A DNA stretch of 64,000 nt. Source: an uncultured Treponema sp. Its GTDB lineage: Bacteria; Spirochaetota; Spirochaetia; Treponematales; Treponemataceae. Where the stretch lies: assembly GCA_938045195.1 (NCBI GenBank), contig CALINC010000141.1, positions 1 to 64,000 of the forward strand. Reading direction: 5' to 3'. The notes under the pieces were generated by a model. The model was not told the origin of the DNA, searched no databases, and saw only the letters and a program-made list of their open reading frames with translations. Of the stretch, positions 53,292-62,025 are shown in pieces. Every line of letters begins with the position of its first letter. Position 1 is the stretch's first letter. A program made the translations under genes and the position numbers.

Positions 53292-54479
53292 GTGAATACC
53301 TATAATGCAAAAGAAACAAAAGATTTTTCTTTTTTTAGCAAAAATGTTTATTTGGATAAAAATTTTTTGCTGTTAATTCCGGAATGCCCGTTGACCGCCG
53401 ATGTAAAAAAACTTCTTGAAGAATGGGATTTTAATTTTATATATTCTGAAAGCCAACCATCCGTCTTTATGCATTCAAAAGCCGCGACGGATAACATTTC
53501 GTCAGAAAAGGGCTTCGGCGAAATCTCTAAAGAAAAAGAAGCGGGCTTGGAAAAACAAAAAAAGCAAAATGAAATTATGGAAAAAATTGAACATTCTTTT
53601 TTGGATTTTTTAAAATTTATAGAAAAAACGTTTTCAAATTACAGTATGAAAAAAGTCCTTGACGGAAGAGTGGTGTCGGATAAAGTAAAAGAACTTTGCG
53701 ATTTTGTAAAAGAAAATAAAAAACTGATTTTACGGCTTAATGCGGAAAAATATAATAATATGGACAATTACCTTGTAATGCATTCATTACGATCTACGAT
53801 TTTTGCAATTATAATAGGTTTGCAGCTTAAAATGCCTGCTCATAAACTAATAGAACTGGGTACTGCATGTATGCTGCATGAAATCGGTATGCTCAGACTT
53901 CCGCCGCAATATTATATGTATAATACACCGTTAAATGAACAAGGAAAAAAGGCTTTATTAACGCATCCTTTTTTGTCATATAATATTTTAAAAGAGGCTT
54001 CATTTTCGCTTCCGATATGCTTAGGTTGTTTGGAACACCATGAACGTGAAAACGGCAACGGTTATCCTCAGGGGATTACAAAAGAAAGAATCTCCATGTA
54101 TGGGAAAATAATTGCGGTGGCATGTTCGTATGAAGCCGCAACGGGTTCCAGACCGTATAAAGAAGCAAGTAATGCTTCTGAAGGGCTTTTGGATTTATTA
54201 AAAAATTCGGATAAGCAATATGACGAAACCGTATTAAGAGCTCTTTTGTTTTCGCTTTCATTTTATCCTGTTGGGATTTATGTTCACCTTTCAGATGGAA
54301 AAATCGGACAGGTAATCGACGTAAATCCGGATGATCCGCGTTTTCCGATTGTTCAAATTTACGGCGAAACAACGTCTACAGGCGAATCTAAAATTATAGG
54401 AACGGCAGAAGGCGGCATTCATATAAAACGACCATTAACAAAAGAGGATATTAGCATATTAAAACTAAATAAAAAGTAA
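53292..54479 (+). CDS. HD-GYP-family protein with altered catalytic motifs
   Basis: HD-GYP proteins hydrolyse cyclic di-GMP. The fold signatures are present (LVMHSLRSTIFA, LEHHERENGNGYPQG, GSRPYKEA), but the HD pair reads HE (MLHEIGMLRLP), and the usual ADxYDA reads ACSYEA. These are metal-binding or metal-adjacent positions, so activity may be reduced or lost and the protein may act as a sensor. The N-terminal 150 residues carry a coiled coil (about 84-150) and no known domain; residues 335-395 form a C-terminal extension. The start is GTG 53292 with AGGAG at 53278-53282. Confidence 0.8.
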   Translation: MNTYNAKETKDFSFFSKNVYLDKNFLLLIPECPLTADVKKLLEEWDFNFIYSESQPSVFMHSKAATDNISSEKGFGEISKEKEAGLEKQKKQNEIMEKIEHSFLDFLKFIEKTFSNYSMKKVLDGRVVSDKVKELCDFVKENKKLILRLNAEKYNNMDNYLVMHSLRSTIFAIIIGLQLKMPAHKLIELGTACMLHEIGMLRLPPQYYMYNTPLNEQGKKALLTHPFLSYNILKEASFSLPICLGCLEHHERENGNGYPQGITKERISMYGKIIAVACSYEAATGSRPYKEASNASEGLLDLLKNSDKQYDETVLRALLFSLSFYPVGIYVHLSDGKIGQVIDVNPDDPRFPIVQIYGETTSTGESKIIGTAEGGIHIKRPLTKEDISILKLNKK

Positions 54480-54517
54480 GATATACAAAATATATGATCT
54501 TATAATTTAAAAAAGGC

Positions 54518-54957
54518 TTATCCAAATGCTTTTTTTATCGTATCGCTTAATGCGTCCGCTATATAGAGGTTTTTTGTGTCTATGTCAGAAAAAATCCGCT
54601 TCGGAAATTACAGGAGAAAACACCTTTGTAAAGCCCATACTTTGAGCTGTTTTTATGCGCGGCTTTGCACGTTTGACCGGTCTTACTTCTCCTGCAAAGC
54701 TAGCTTAACTCGCCTATATATGCCGTGTCTTTTTGAGCAGATATTCCGGTGCGTGCCGAATAAAGGGCTGGGCCTATTGCCAAATCGTCAGCGGGTTCCC
54801 TAAGCCTTATCCCCCCTGCAACATTTACATAAATATCTTGATCGGAAAACTGTAAACCGATTCTTTTTTCTAAGACGGCAGCGATGCGGCTGACCCGTGC
54901 GGAATCTATTATGACAAATGCCGGATTTCTTTTTTGCCATAATAACCGATGGTAATT
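54518..54957 (-). pseudogene. radA: radA C-terminal remnant, frameshifted
   Basis: Reading the minus strand with frame changes recovers the C-terminal Lon-like domain of RadA/Sms: ARVSRIAAVLEKRIGLQFSD, then DIYVNVAGGIRLREPADDLA, SARTGISAQKDTAYIGELS, an in-frame TAG (54700-54702), a shift to LAGEVRPVKRAKPRIKTAQS and MGFTKVFSPVISEADFF, a second shift in a T run near 54589-54594, then SDIDTKNLYIADALSDTIKK and a final TAA. About 145 of the usual 450 codons remain; the N-terminal zinc finger and RecA-like core are missing. It begins right after the copA stop. RadA works in DNA recombination and repair; this copy is dead. An intact copy may exist elsewhere. Confidence 0.85.
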
Positions 54958-55155
54958 CTATGCGACCTCGTAGCCTGCATCGGTAATTGCCTTTTTCAGT
55001 TCTTCAATAGAAACCGTTTCGGGATGATCAATGGTTACCGATTTTGCTTCAAGATTTACTTTACCGCTGACGTGTGCAATTTTGGCAAGGGCTTCTTCTA
55101 CCCGTGCGGCACAATGTCCGCAAGCCATTCCATTTACCGTTAATGTTGTTTTCAT
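54958..55155 (-). CDS. Internal CopZ-like copper chaperone frame within copA
   Basis: The last 65 codons of copA form a complete CopZ-like HMA protein starting MKTTLTVNGMACGHC and ending GYEVA. The internal ATG (55155) is preceded by AGGAG (55165-55169) at 9-nt spacing, a better ribosome site than copA itself has. It could be made as a free chaperone by internal initiation, besides being the C-terminal domain of CopA. Whether both forms exist is an inference. Confidence 0.5.
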   Translation of the reverse strand: MKTTLTVNGMACGHCAARVEEALAKIAHVSGKVNLEAKSVTIDHPETVSIEELKKAITDAGYEVA

Positions 55156-57537
55156 ATATTTATTCTCCTGTAAGTTTTTATTTTTGTTGTTAGTATTTTT
55201 TACTGTAGCATCTTTTGTATGTATCGGATATTTTTTCCGCTTGGGTTTAAACCCGTTTAAGCGGAGTGCATTGGTTACAACCGACACCGAGCTAAAACTC
55301 ATTGCGGCGGCTGCAATCATCGGGCTTAATACAATGCCGAACGCAGGATAAAAAATACCCACAGCAAGCGGAATACAAAGCGAATTGTAAAACAAAGCCC
55401 AAAATAGATTTTCCTTTATGTTCCGCATAACCGCACGGCTTAAACTTAAAGCATCGGCAGCTGTTTGCAAATTGCCGTTCATTAAGATGATACCGGCACT
55501 TTCTATAGCAATATCGGTTCCGCCTCCGATTGCAATACCGACATCGGCACTCATCAACGCAGGTGCATCATTGATGCCGTCGCCTATCATTGCGGTTTTT
55601 TGTCCGGCTGTTTTCAGCTTTTCAATTTCATCTTTTTTATTTTCAGGTAAAAGCTCCGCAAAAAATTCGTCAATACCGGTTTGCTCTTTTATAGCTTCGG
55701 CGGTTTTGCGGTTATCGCCCGTGAGCATAATTGTCTTTATTCCCATTTCATGGAATGAAGAGATTGCTTCAATGCTTCCGTCTTTTATTTTATCTGCAAC
55801 CGCAATTATTCCTGCAAGTTTTTTTTCATTGGTATCCGAATTTTCGATGCCTATCAAAAGAGGAGTTTCACCATTCTCAGCAAAAGAATTTATCTTGTCT
55901 TTTGCTTCTGTAACGGTTATTCCGTTTTTTTTCATCAATTTTTCATTACCGGCAAAAATTTTAAGTTTTAAATTCGGCTCTTCCGTTAGTCCGGAAATTC
56001 CTAAGCCGTGTTCTGCTAAAAAGTTTTTTACTTTTAATGCTTTTAAATTCAGCTCTTCAGCTTTTGCAATAACCGCCTGCGACAAAGGATGTTCCGAGAG
56101 AAGTTCCAAACTATAAGCCGCCTGTAAAATTTCTTTTTCAGAAAAATCCGAAAGAGATTCCGTTTTAATAACGACGGGTTTACCTTGCGTAATAGTTCCG
56201 GTTTTATCCAAGACAACAGCGTCTATTTTGTGTGCAGTTTCAAGAGCTTCCGCCGAACGGATTAAAATTCCAAGCCTCGCTCCTTTTCCTGTGCCTGCCA
56301 TAATCGCCGTCGGAGTTGCAAGCCCCAAGGCGCAGGGGCAAGAAATTACCAAAACGGCAATAGCACGCGAAAGTGCAAATTCAAATTCCATACCGCCAAT
56401 AAGCCATGCTGCAAAGGTTATAACCGAAATCAAAATTACGGCAGGAACGAAATAGCGGCTTATCGTATCGGCAAGTTTTGCAACAGGGGCCTTTGAAGCT
56501 GAGGCCTCTTCAACCAAACGGATAATTTGCGAAAGTGTTGAATCGCTGCCGACACGCTCCGCTCTAAAAGTAAATGTTCCCGAAAGATTCACAGAGGCAC
56601 TGACAACTTTATCTCCGCAGCTCTTTTCAACGGGAATACTTTCGCCGGTAATTGCCGATTCATCAACGGAAGAATTTCCTTCTACAATTATGCCGTCTGC
56701 AGGAATTGAAGAACCGGGTTTAATTAAAATAATATCGCCTTTTACAATTTCTTCAGCAGGAATTTCAAGCTGAATGCCATTGCGGATAACCAAAGCTGTT
56801 CTCGGTGCTAAATTTACAAGTTTGGTAATAGCTTCGGAAGTTTTACCTTTTGCATTTGCTTCTAAGAATTTACCTAGTGTAACAAGAGTTAAAATCATCG
56901 CGGCGGATTCAAAATATAAATCCATAGCAAAGTGTTTTACCGTCTCAAAATCGGCATGGCCCATTCCGTAAGCCATTTTGTAAATTGCATAAATTCCGTA
57001 AAGCATAGAAGCACCGGCACCGACCGCTACAAGAGAGTCCATATTCGGGGCTTTGCGGATGAGTGCCTTAAAGCCTCCCGAAAAAAACTTTTTGTTTATA
57101 ATAAGAACCGGCAAGGAAAGTAAAAATTGAGTAAAAGCAAACACAAGAGCGTTTTCTATTCCATGTAAAAAATACGGAATCGGCAAGCCCATCATGTGTC
57201 CCATCGAGATATAAAAAAGAGGCAGCATAAAAATGAGCGACCAAAGAAGTCTTTTTTTTATTTTGTCCGTTTCAGCCTGTGCCGAATTTGTTTGGGTATT
57301 TTGCGTCTTATTTTGAGGAGTGAAAGAAGTTTGTTCTTCGGCTCCGTAACCGGCATCTCTTACCGCTTGCATTATTTTACTGCTTGGAATGATATTTTCA
57401 TCATAATGAACGGACATACTGTTCGTCAAAAGATTAACCTGCACGTCATATACTCCGTTTTGTTTTTCAACAGCTTTTTGAACATGAGCTGAACAAGCGG
57501 AACATGACATTCCTGAAATATTAAATTTGGTTTTCAT
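54958..57537 (-). CDS. copA: Copper-exporting P1B-type ATPase with N- and C-terminal metal-binding domains
   Basis: This inner-membrane pump exports monovalent copper using ATP. An N-terminal HMA domain has GMSCSAC (Cys12 and Cys15), followed by 8 membrane helices with the copper-selective CPC in VISCPCALGLATPT (about residue 397), the phosphorylation motif DKTGTITQGKP, SEHPLSQAV and GDGINDAPAL. A second HMA domain with GMACGHC follows a Lys/Asn-rich linker at the C-terminus, an unusual place. Length 859. ATG 57537 lies 6 nt behind a TTGCTT-17-TATATT promoter without a ribosome site. No copper regulator gene is adjacent. Confidence 0.92.
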   Translation of the reverse strand: MKTKFNISGMSCSACSAHVQKAVEKQNGVYDVQVNLLTNSMSVHYDENIIPSSKIMQAVRDAGYGAEEQTSFTPQNKTQNTQTNSAQAETDKIKKRLLWSLIFMLPLFYISMGHMMGLPIPYFLHGIENALVFAFTQFLLSLPVLIINKKFFSGGFKALIRKAPNMDSLVAVGAGASMLYGIYAIYKMAYGMGHADFETVKHFAMDLYFESAAMILTLVTLGKFLEANAKGKTSEAITKLVNLAPRTALVIRNGIQLEIPAEEIVKGDIILIKPGSSIPADGIIVEGNSSVDESAITGESIPVEKSCGDKVVSASVNLSGTFTFRAERVGSDSTLSQIIRLVEEASASKAPVAKLADTISRYFVPAVILISVITFAAWLIGGMEFEFALSRAIAVLVISCPCALGLATPTAIMAGTGKGARLGILIRSAEALETAHKIDAVVLDKTGTITQGKPVVIKTESLSDFSEKEILQAAYSLELLSEHPLSQAVIAKAEELNLKALKVKNFLAEHGLGISGLTEEPNLKLKIFAGNEKLMKKNGITVTEAKDKINSFAENGETPLLIGIENSDTNEKKLAGIIAVADKIKDGSIEAISSFHEMGIKTIMLTGDNRKTAEAIKEQTGIDEFFAELLPENKKDEIEKLKTAGQKTAMIGDGINDAPALMSADVGIAIGGGTDIAIESAGIILMNGNLQTAADALSLSRAVMRNIKENLFWALFYNSLCIPLAVGIFYPAFGIVLSPMIAAAAMSFSSVSVVTNALRLNGFKPKRKKYPIHTKDATVKNTNNKNKNLQENKYMKTTLTVNGMACGHCAARVEEALAKIAHVSGKVNLEAKSVTIDHPETVSIEELKKAITDAGYEVA

Positions 57538-57543
57538 CTTGAT

Positions 57544-57572
57544 AATATACGGCTTTCTTTTAAGAAAAGCAA
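57544..57572 (-). promoter_or_regulatory. Promoter of copA (leaderless arrangement)
   Basis: On the minus strand TTGCTT (57572-57567), a 17-nt spacer and TATATT (57549-57544) lie 6 nt before ATG 57537. The -35 match is only partial. Confidence 0.45.
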
Positions 57573-57663
57573 TACTTTCTCCAAACAAGCCATTTCGGTA
57601 AAATTATATGGTTAAAAAAATATGGGTAAAGATTAAAAAAAACAAAAAAAAGCCTTTTTTTAC

Positions 57664-57692
57664 TCGACAAAGTATGAAAAATAGAGTAAAAT
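57664..57692 (+). promoter_or_regulatory. Promoter of the small CxxC protein
   Basis: TCGACA (57664-57669), a 17-nt spacer and TAAAAT (57687-57692) precede ATG 57736. A second -10-like TATAGT lies at 57697-57702. Confidence 0.45.
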
Positions 57693-57735
57693 GTGGTATA
57701 GTTATGAATACTAAATCATCATAAGGAGAACAACG

Positions 57736-57960
57736 ATGAAAACATTAAACTGCGATATTTGCGGAAAAGAATTGACAAATCCCGTTAAAGGCAGAACGTA
57801 CTGGCATATTCGTGAATACGATGTGTGTGAAGATTGTAAAGAAAAGGTTGAATTTAAAATTCGACCCAGCGTCCGCCAACATGTTCCTTTTTCTCAAGAT
57901 TGGTATGAAAATGAATTTATATCTACAATTGAGAAAGGCGTTTCGGCAGGAAGAGTCTAA
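57736..57960 (+). CDS. Small zinc-ribbon-like protein
   Basis: The 74 residues contain two CxxC pairs (Cys6/Cys9 in CDICG and Cys31/Cys34 in VCEDCKEK), spaced like a small zinc ribbon or treble clef. AAGGAG precedes the ATG. Not recognised. It lies divergent from copA, so a role in metal handling or regulation is possible but unsupported. Confidence 0.65.
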   Translation: MKTLNCDICGKELTNPVKGRTYWHIREYDVCEDCKEKVEFKIRPSVRQHVPFSQDWYENEFISTIEKGVSAGRV

Positions 57961-57974
57961 TCTGCATTTAGGGG

Positions 57975-58002
57975 CTGTCCAAAAGCTGAAGTTTTTGGAC
58001 AG
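57975..58002. terminator. Bidirectional terminator
   Basis: CTGTCCAAAA pairs with TTTTGGACAG around an 8-nt loop between converging genes. The arms resemble the hairpin at 10787-10826, so the two may be copies of one element. Confidence 0.75.
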
Positions 58003-58020
58003 TTTCCTTATCCGCTTTTT

Positions 58021-59826
58021 TTAATTTTCTTTTGTTTTAAGCACTGCCAAAAATGCCGACTGCGGCAGTTCTACATCGCCTATCATCTTCATTCGTTTTT
58101 TGCCTTCTTTTTGTTTTTCCAAGAGCTTGCGCTTTCTTGTAATGTCGCCGCCGTAGCATTTTGCCAAAACGTCTTTACGCAATGCGGAAATAGTTTCGCG
58201 TGCGATTATCTGGCTTCCTATAGCTCCTTGAATAGGAATTTTAAATTGTTGGCGGGGGATTTCATCCTTGAGTTGTTCGCATACATGCCGTGCTTTATCA
58301 TACGCACTCGGCTTATAGGCAAGCTGGGCAAGAGCATCTACCGGTTTTCCGTTTATAAGAATATCTATTTTTACCAAATCGGTTTGCCGTGTTCCGATAA
58401 CTTCATAATCAAAAGAAGCATAACCGCGGCTTATACTTTTTAATCGGTCATAAAAATCGAAAAGAACTTCTGCAAGCGGCATTTCGTATGTCATTTCAAC
58501 GCGTTTTTCATCGAGGTAGGTCATATTGGTTTGAATGCCGCGCTTTTCCATACAAAGCGACATTATGCTGCCAAGATATACGGCGGGCGTAATAACGGAG
58601 GCTTTTATATAAGGCTCTTCTGCAGCGGCTATAAGCCCCTCGTCTGGGTAATCGGCAGGATTATCGCAAATTATCGTTTCGCCGGTACGCATTGTCAGTT
58701 TGTAGCGGACGGACGGTGCCGTAAAAATTACCGCCTGCCCGAATTCTCTTTCCAATCTTTCTTGTACAATTTCTAAATGCAAAAGTCCTAAAAAGCCGCA
58801 TCTAAAACCGTGTCCTAAGGCTAAAGAAGAATCTTTTTCCCATGTTAAACTTGCATCGTTTAATTTAAGTTTTTCAAAAGATTCACGCAATTCTTCATAA
58901 TCGTTTGTATCGGTGGGATAAACGGAAGAAAAAACGACGGGTTTTACTTCTTTAAAGCCCGAAAGCGGAACGGAACAGGGGGCATCTGCATTTGTAACAG
59001 TGTCGCCTACGCCGACATCTGAAACCGTTTTAATTCCTGCAATGATATATCCGACTTCTCCGGCTTGTAACGAATCCTGCTTTACCAAGTCGAGAACAAA
59101 GCAGCCCGTTTCTTCAACCTTGTATTCAACGTTTGTGTTCATAAAACGAACCGTCATTCCCGGCGTTATCGAGCCTTCAAATACACGCACATGTACAACA
59201 ACTCCGCGGTATGGATCGTAATGGCAATCGAAAATAAGAGCTTGAAGCGGATTTGTCCGTACACCTTTCGGGGGCGGAAAATGGTTGACAATAGCTTCAA
59301 AAAGGGCATCCACATTTTCACCGGTCTTTGCTGAAACGCAAACCGCTGTATTTGAATCAAGCCCTAAATCGTGGTCTATTTGCTGTTTTGCGGCGGCAAT
59401 ATCGGCAGCCGGTAAATCTATCTTATTTATTACAGGAAGAATTTCCAAATCATGTTCCAGTGCTAAATACATATTTGAAAGCGTTTGTGATTCTACCCCT
59501 TGCGTTGCGTCTATAATTAAAATTGCACCTTCACAAGAAGCAATTGCGCGTGAAACTTCATAAGAAAAATCGACATGACCTGGCGTATCTACGAAGTTGA
59601 GTATATAATCGTTTCCGTCTTTTGCCTTGTACGGAATGCGCACGGCATGGCTTTTGATAGTTATTCCGCGTTCGCGTTCAATATCCATATCGTCAGTCAT
59701 TTGGTTACGCTGATAGCGTTCGTCTATAATTTTAGTTTTTTCTATAAGCCTATCAGCCAGCGTAGATTTACCGTGGTCAATATGTGCAACAATACAAAAA
59801 TTTCGTATATTTTCAGGATTTACCAT
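58021..59826 (-). CDS. lepA: Elongation factor 4 (LepA)
   Basis: LepA is a ribosome-associated GTPase that acts on stalled or mis-translocated ribosomes. The G domain has AHIDHGKST (P-loop, 14-22), DTPGHVDF and NKIDLP; the C-terminal domain carries the LepA-specific segments (YASFDYEVIG, KRMKMIGDVELPQSAF). At 601 residues it is full length. ATG 59826 lies 8 nt behind a TGGACA-17-TATAAT promoter with only a weak GAG before it. Confidence 0.96.
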   Translation of the reverse strand: MVNPENIRNFCIVAHIDHGKSTLADRLIEKTKIIDERYQRNQMTDDMDIERERGITIKSHAVRIPYKAKDGNDYILNFVDTPGHVDFSYEVSRAIASCEGAILIIDATQGVESQTLSNMYLALEHDLEILPVINKIDLPAADIAAAKQQIDHDLGLDSNTAVCVSAKTGENVDALFEAIVNHFPPPKGVRTNPLQALIFDCHYDPYRGVVVHVRVFEGSITPGMTVRFMNTNVEYKVEETGCFVLDLVKQDSLQAGEVGYIIAGIKTVSDVGVGDTVTNADAPCSVPLSGFKEVKPVVFSSVYPTDTNDYEELRESFEKLKLNDASLTWEKDSSLALGHGFRCGFLGLLHLEIVQERLEREFGQAVIFTAPSVRYKLTMRTGETIICDNPADYPDEGLIAAAEEPYIKASVITPAVYLGSIMSLCMEKRGIQTNMTYLDEKRVEMTYEMPLAEVLFDFYDRLKSISRGYASFDYEVIGTRQTDLVKIDILINGKPVDALAQLAYKPSAYDKARHVCEQLKDEIPRQQFKIPIQGAIGSQIIARETISALRKDVLAKCYGGDITRKRKLLEKQKEGKKRMKMIGDVELPQSAFLAVLKTKEN

Positions 59827-60008
59827 AAGCTCAAATTATAACGGAAAATGCAGCTTTTGTCCATAAGCAATGAAAAAAGTGCCGAGTCAGCTATTGCGTA
59901 AAAATAGTAAAATATTATCGGCAGCCCCATAAAAAAGCATCTACACGGGCATAATCAACAACTGCGGCGTAGAAAGGCGGGATATTAACCCTTCTGTATG
60001 AATAAAGA
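59827..60008. other. Intergenic stretch
   Basis: Besides the lepA promoter, this short region between two minus-strand genes shows no gene, RNA or clear repeat. Confidence 0.5.
59835..59863 (-). promoter_or_regulatory. Promoter of lepA (leaderless arrangement)
   Basis: On the minus strand TGGACA (59863-59858), a 17-nt spacer and TATAAT (59840-59835) precede ATG 59826 by 8 nt. Confidence 0.65.
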
Positions 60009-60701
60009 CTAGTGCTCTAAAATTACCAGACCGTCTGCAAGTTCGTTCGGATTTTTTATTTTGGTTGGAAAATATTTTTGCAGAATTTTTCCACATTCTT
60101 CCGTTGCCGTAATAAAAGCCTTTGCCGTATTTTTTGTCCTTAAACCGTTCGCCATAATTTTGCAAATACCGTCCCATTGGTTTTGCAGAACTTTTTCGTT
60201 AATTCCGGAATCGGCAATAACAAAAATTTTCCTCTCAAGGACGGATATAAAGATGAGAATTCCGGTGCGGTCTGCGGTTTTGTAAACGCCGCTTTCAACA
60301 AAATGCCGTAATGCACGGGCGTAGACACGCCTTTCTTTGAGTTTTCGCGGAATGATAAGGCGGTCGATTGCCGGAATGTTTAGGAGCAGGTAAACGGCGG
60401 CGGTGATGCAGATTACGGCAAACCCAATTGCGGCAGTAAGCTGTGAGGGGGCAGGATACCAAAAGGTGCGGTCTAAGAGTTTCCAAATCGGGTTGGAAAA
60501 TAAAAGGAGAATGAAGAAAGAGACAAAGGCCGTGCAGAATGCGGCAAACAGTTCTACAAAAGCGTAAGAATCGCTTTGATAGACGGCGGCAAGGGCTATT
60601 TCTCCCGTGGTTGTTTTTTCGGTTTCTGCAACAGCAGTTTTGATTTGTTCAAGTTGTGCTTTATTGATGTTAAGCCGTTTAAGCAATTTGTCTTGTTTCA
60701 T
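60009..60701 (-). CDS. TPM-domain membrane protein
   Basis: The 230-residue product has an N-terminal helical stretch, two membrane helices (about 52-72 and 88-110) and a TPM (TLP18.3/Psb32/MOLO-1) domain (about 125-215) with FVESGVYKTADRTGILIF and ERKIFVIADSGI, where the family's metal-site pattern is recognisable. In other bacteria TPM proteins are often encoded with LemA; neither LemA nor a second TPM gene is adjacent here. GGGAG precedes the ATG. Function is unknown. Confidence 0.75.
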   Translation of the reverse strand: MKQDKLLKRLNINKAQLEQIKTAVAETEKTTTGEIALAAVYQSDSYAFVELFAAFCTAFVSFFILLLFSNPIWKLLDRTFWYPAPSQLTAAIGFAVICITAAVYLLLNIPAIDRLIIPRKLKERRVYARALRHFVESGVYKTADRTGILIFISVLERKIFVIADSGINEKVLQNQWDGICKIMANGLRTKNTAKAFITATEECGKILQKYFPTKIKNPNELADGLVILEH

Positions 60702-60780
60702 CTTATACTCCCATAAAAACTTTTTGTACGCCGGTATCCCTGCATAATTCCTTATTACGTATTCTTAAATTAAGCAGTGT

Positions 60781-61362
60781 CTATATCAGCCCTGCAAAAC
60801 CGCCGAAAGCCAGCGAGAGTAAGGCCGCAGCGATAAATAAAATCGGTGTGCCTTTTAAAAATTTCGGGATAGGAGCCGTATCTATTCTTCGGCGTAAACC
60901 TGCCAAAAGCAAGAGCGAAATCATAAAACCGAAAGCAGCCCCTGCAGCATACACAAGTGCTTGCACAAAGGTATAGCCTTCATCAATAACATCTATCGTA
61001 ACTGCAAGAATTGCACAGTTTGTGGTAATCAGTGCCAAATACACACCCATTGAGCTGTATAATGCCGGTGCCGCTTTTTTTAGGTAGAATTCTACGAGCT
61101 GAACCAAACTCGCAATAACCAAAATGAAAATTAGGGTTTGCAAAAATTGTAAATCGCCTGCAAGAATATACTTGTAAATCGGATAGGTAACGGCAGTTGC
61201 CAAAAGCGTAACAAACAAAACCGCCCATCCCATTCCCGTCGATTTTTTTACATCTGACGACATTCCTATAAATGGGCATAGGGCTAAAAACCTCATCAGA
61301 ACCACATTTTTTATCAAAATAGCGGAAAGAAAAATCTTACACAGTTCGGTTATTTGTTCCAT
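60781..61362 (-). CDS. rnfA: Rnf complex subunit A
   Basis: RnfA is a six-helix inner-membrane subunit of the Rnf complex, which couples ferredoxin and NAD redox to sodium or proton transport. MRFLALCPFIGMSSD near the N-terminus (23-37, with its conserved Cys) and ITTNCAILAV (111-120) are signatures. Length 193 is normal. AGGAGG precedes the ATG. It is the last gene of rnfC-D-G-E-A; rnfB, which usually follows, is not next, since the TPM gene lies there. Confidence 0.93.
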   Translation of the reverse strand: MEQITELCKIFLSAILIKNVVLMRFLALCPFIGMSSDVKKSTGMGWAVLFVTLLATAVTYPIYKYILAGDLQFLQTLIFILVIASLVQLVEFYLKKAAPALYSSMGVYLALITTNCAILAVTIDVIDEGYTFVQALVYAAGAAFGFMISLLLLAGLRRRIDTAPIPKFLKGTPILFIAAALLSLAFGGFAGLI

Positions 61363-61364
61363 AT

Positions 61365-62024
61365 CTATGCCTCCTCTGCCGTAGCTGCAAGTTCATTATC
61401 TGCTTTAGGCTGAACGGGAGCCTTTTTTTTGGGGGCTTTAAGGAGCCGTTTTACTGCCATATTAAGCGAAATCATCAAGCCGAAGACAAAGAAGCCCCCC
61501 GGCGGATTTGCAAAAAATAAAATATGATAGCGTTCGGGGAACAGTTTTATTCCGGCAAAAGCCCCTGCTCCGATAAGCTCTCGGATTGCTGAAATTAAAA
61601 CCAGCACGAGCGTATAGCCTATCCCCATACCGAGAGCATCCAACACGGAATTTCCCGCACTTTCTTTTGAAGCGAACGATTCAACCCGCCCCATAATAAT
61701 ACAGTTTACAACAATCAGTTTGATAAAAAGACCCATTGACTGCGAAAGTGCCGGCGTGTATGCCTGCATTAAAAGATCAACGATAGTGGTAAACGAAGCG
61801 ATAACGATAATAAATACCGGAATACGGATATCGGAGGGGATGAATTTCCTAAATATACTGATGATAAGCTCGCTCATCACAATAACAAAGGTCATTGCAA
61901 CGCCCATTCCAAGACCGTTTAATACATTTGTCGTAACCGCAAGCGAAGAACAAAGCCCTATCATCAAAACCAAAAGAGGATTGCTCTTAATAATTCCATT
62001 CGTGAAAATATTCAGTTTATTCAA
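61365..62024 (-). CDS. rnfE: Rnf complex subunit E
   Basis: A paralogue of RnfA with six membrane helices and the signature GLCSSLAVTTN (22-32) and VVNCIIMGRVESFA (107-120). The C-terminal tail is rich in Lys/Ala (APKKKAPVQPKADNE). The only start is TTG 62024, supported by AAGGAGG at 8-nt spacing. Length 219. It sits 2 nt before rnfA and 1 nt after rnfG. Confidence 0.93.
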   Translation of the reverse strand: MNKLNIFTNGIIKSNPLLVLMIGLCSSLAVTTNVLNGLGMGVAMTFVIVMSELIISIFRKFIPSDIRIPVFIIVIASFTTIVDLLMQAYTPALSQSMGLFIKLIVVNCIIMGRVESFASKESAGNSVLDALGMGIGYTLVLVLISAIRELIGAGAFAGIKLFPERYHILFFANPPGGFFVFGLMISLNMAVKRLLKAPKKKAPVQPKADNELAATAEEA

Positions 62025-62025
62025 T

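Noticed and set aside
54576..54803. 75-codon plus-strand frame
   Set aside because: It is antisense to the radA remnant, whose minus-strand frames match a known domain.
59941..60328. Minus-strand overlapping frames in the TPM gene
   Set aside because: They are alternate frames of a gene with recognisable TPM motifs.
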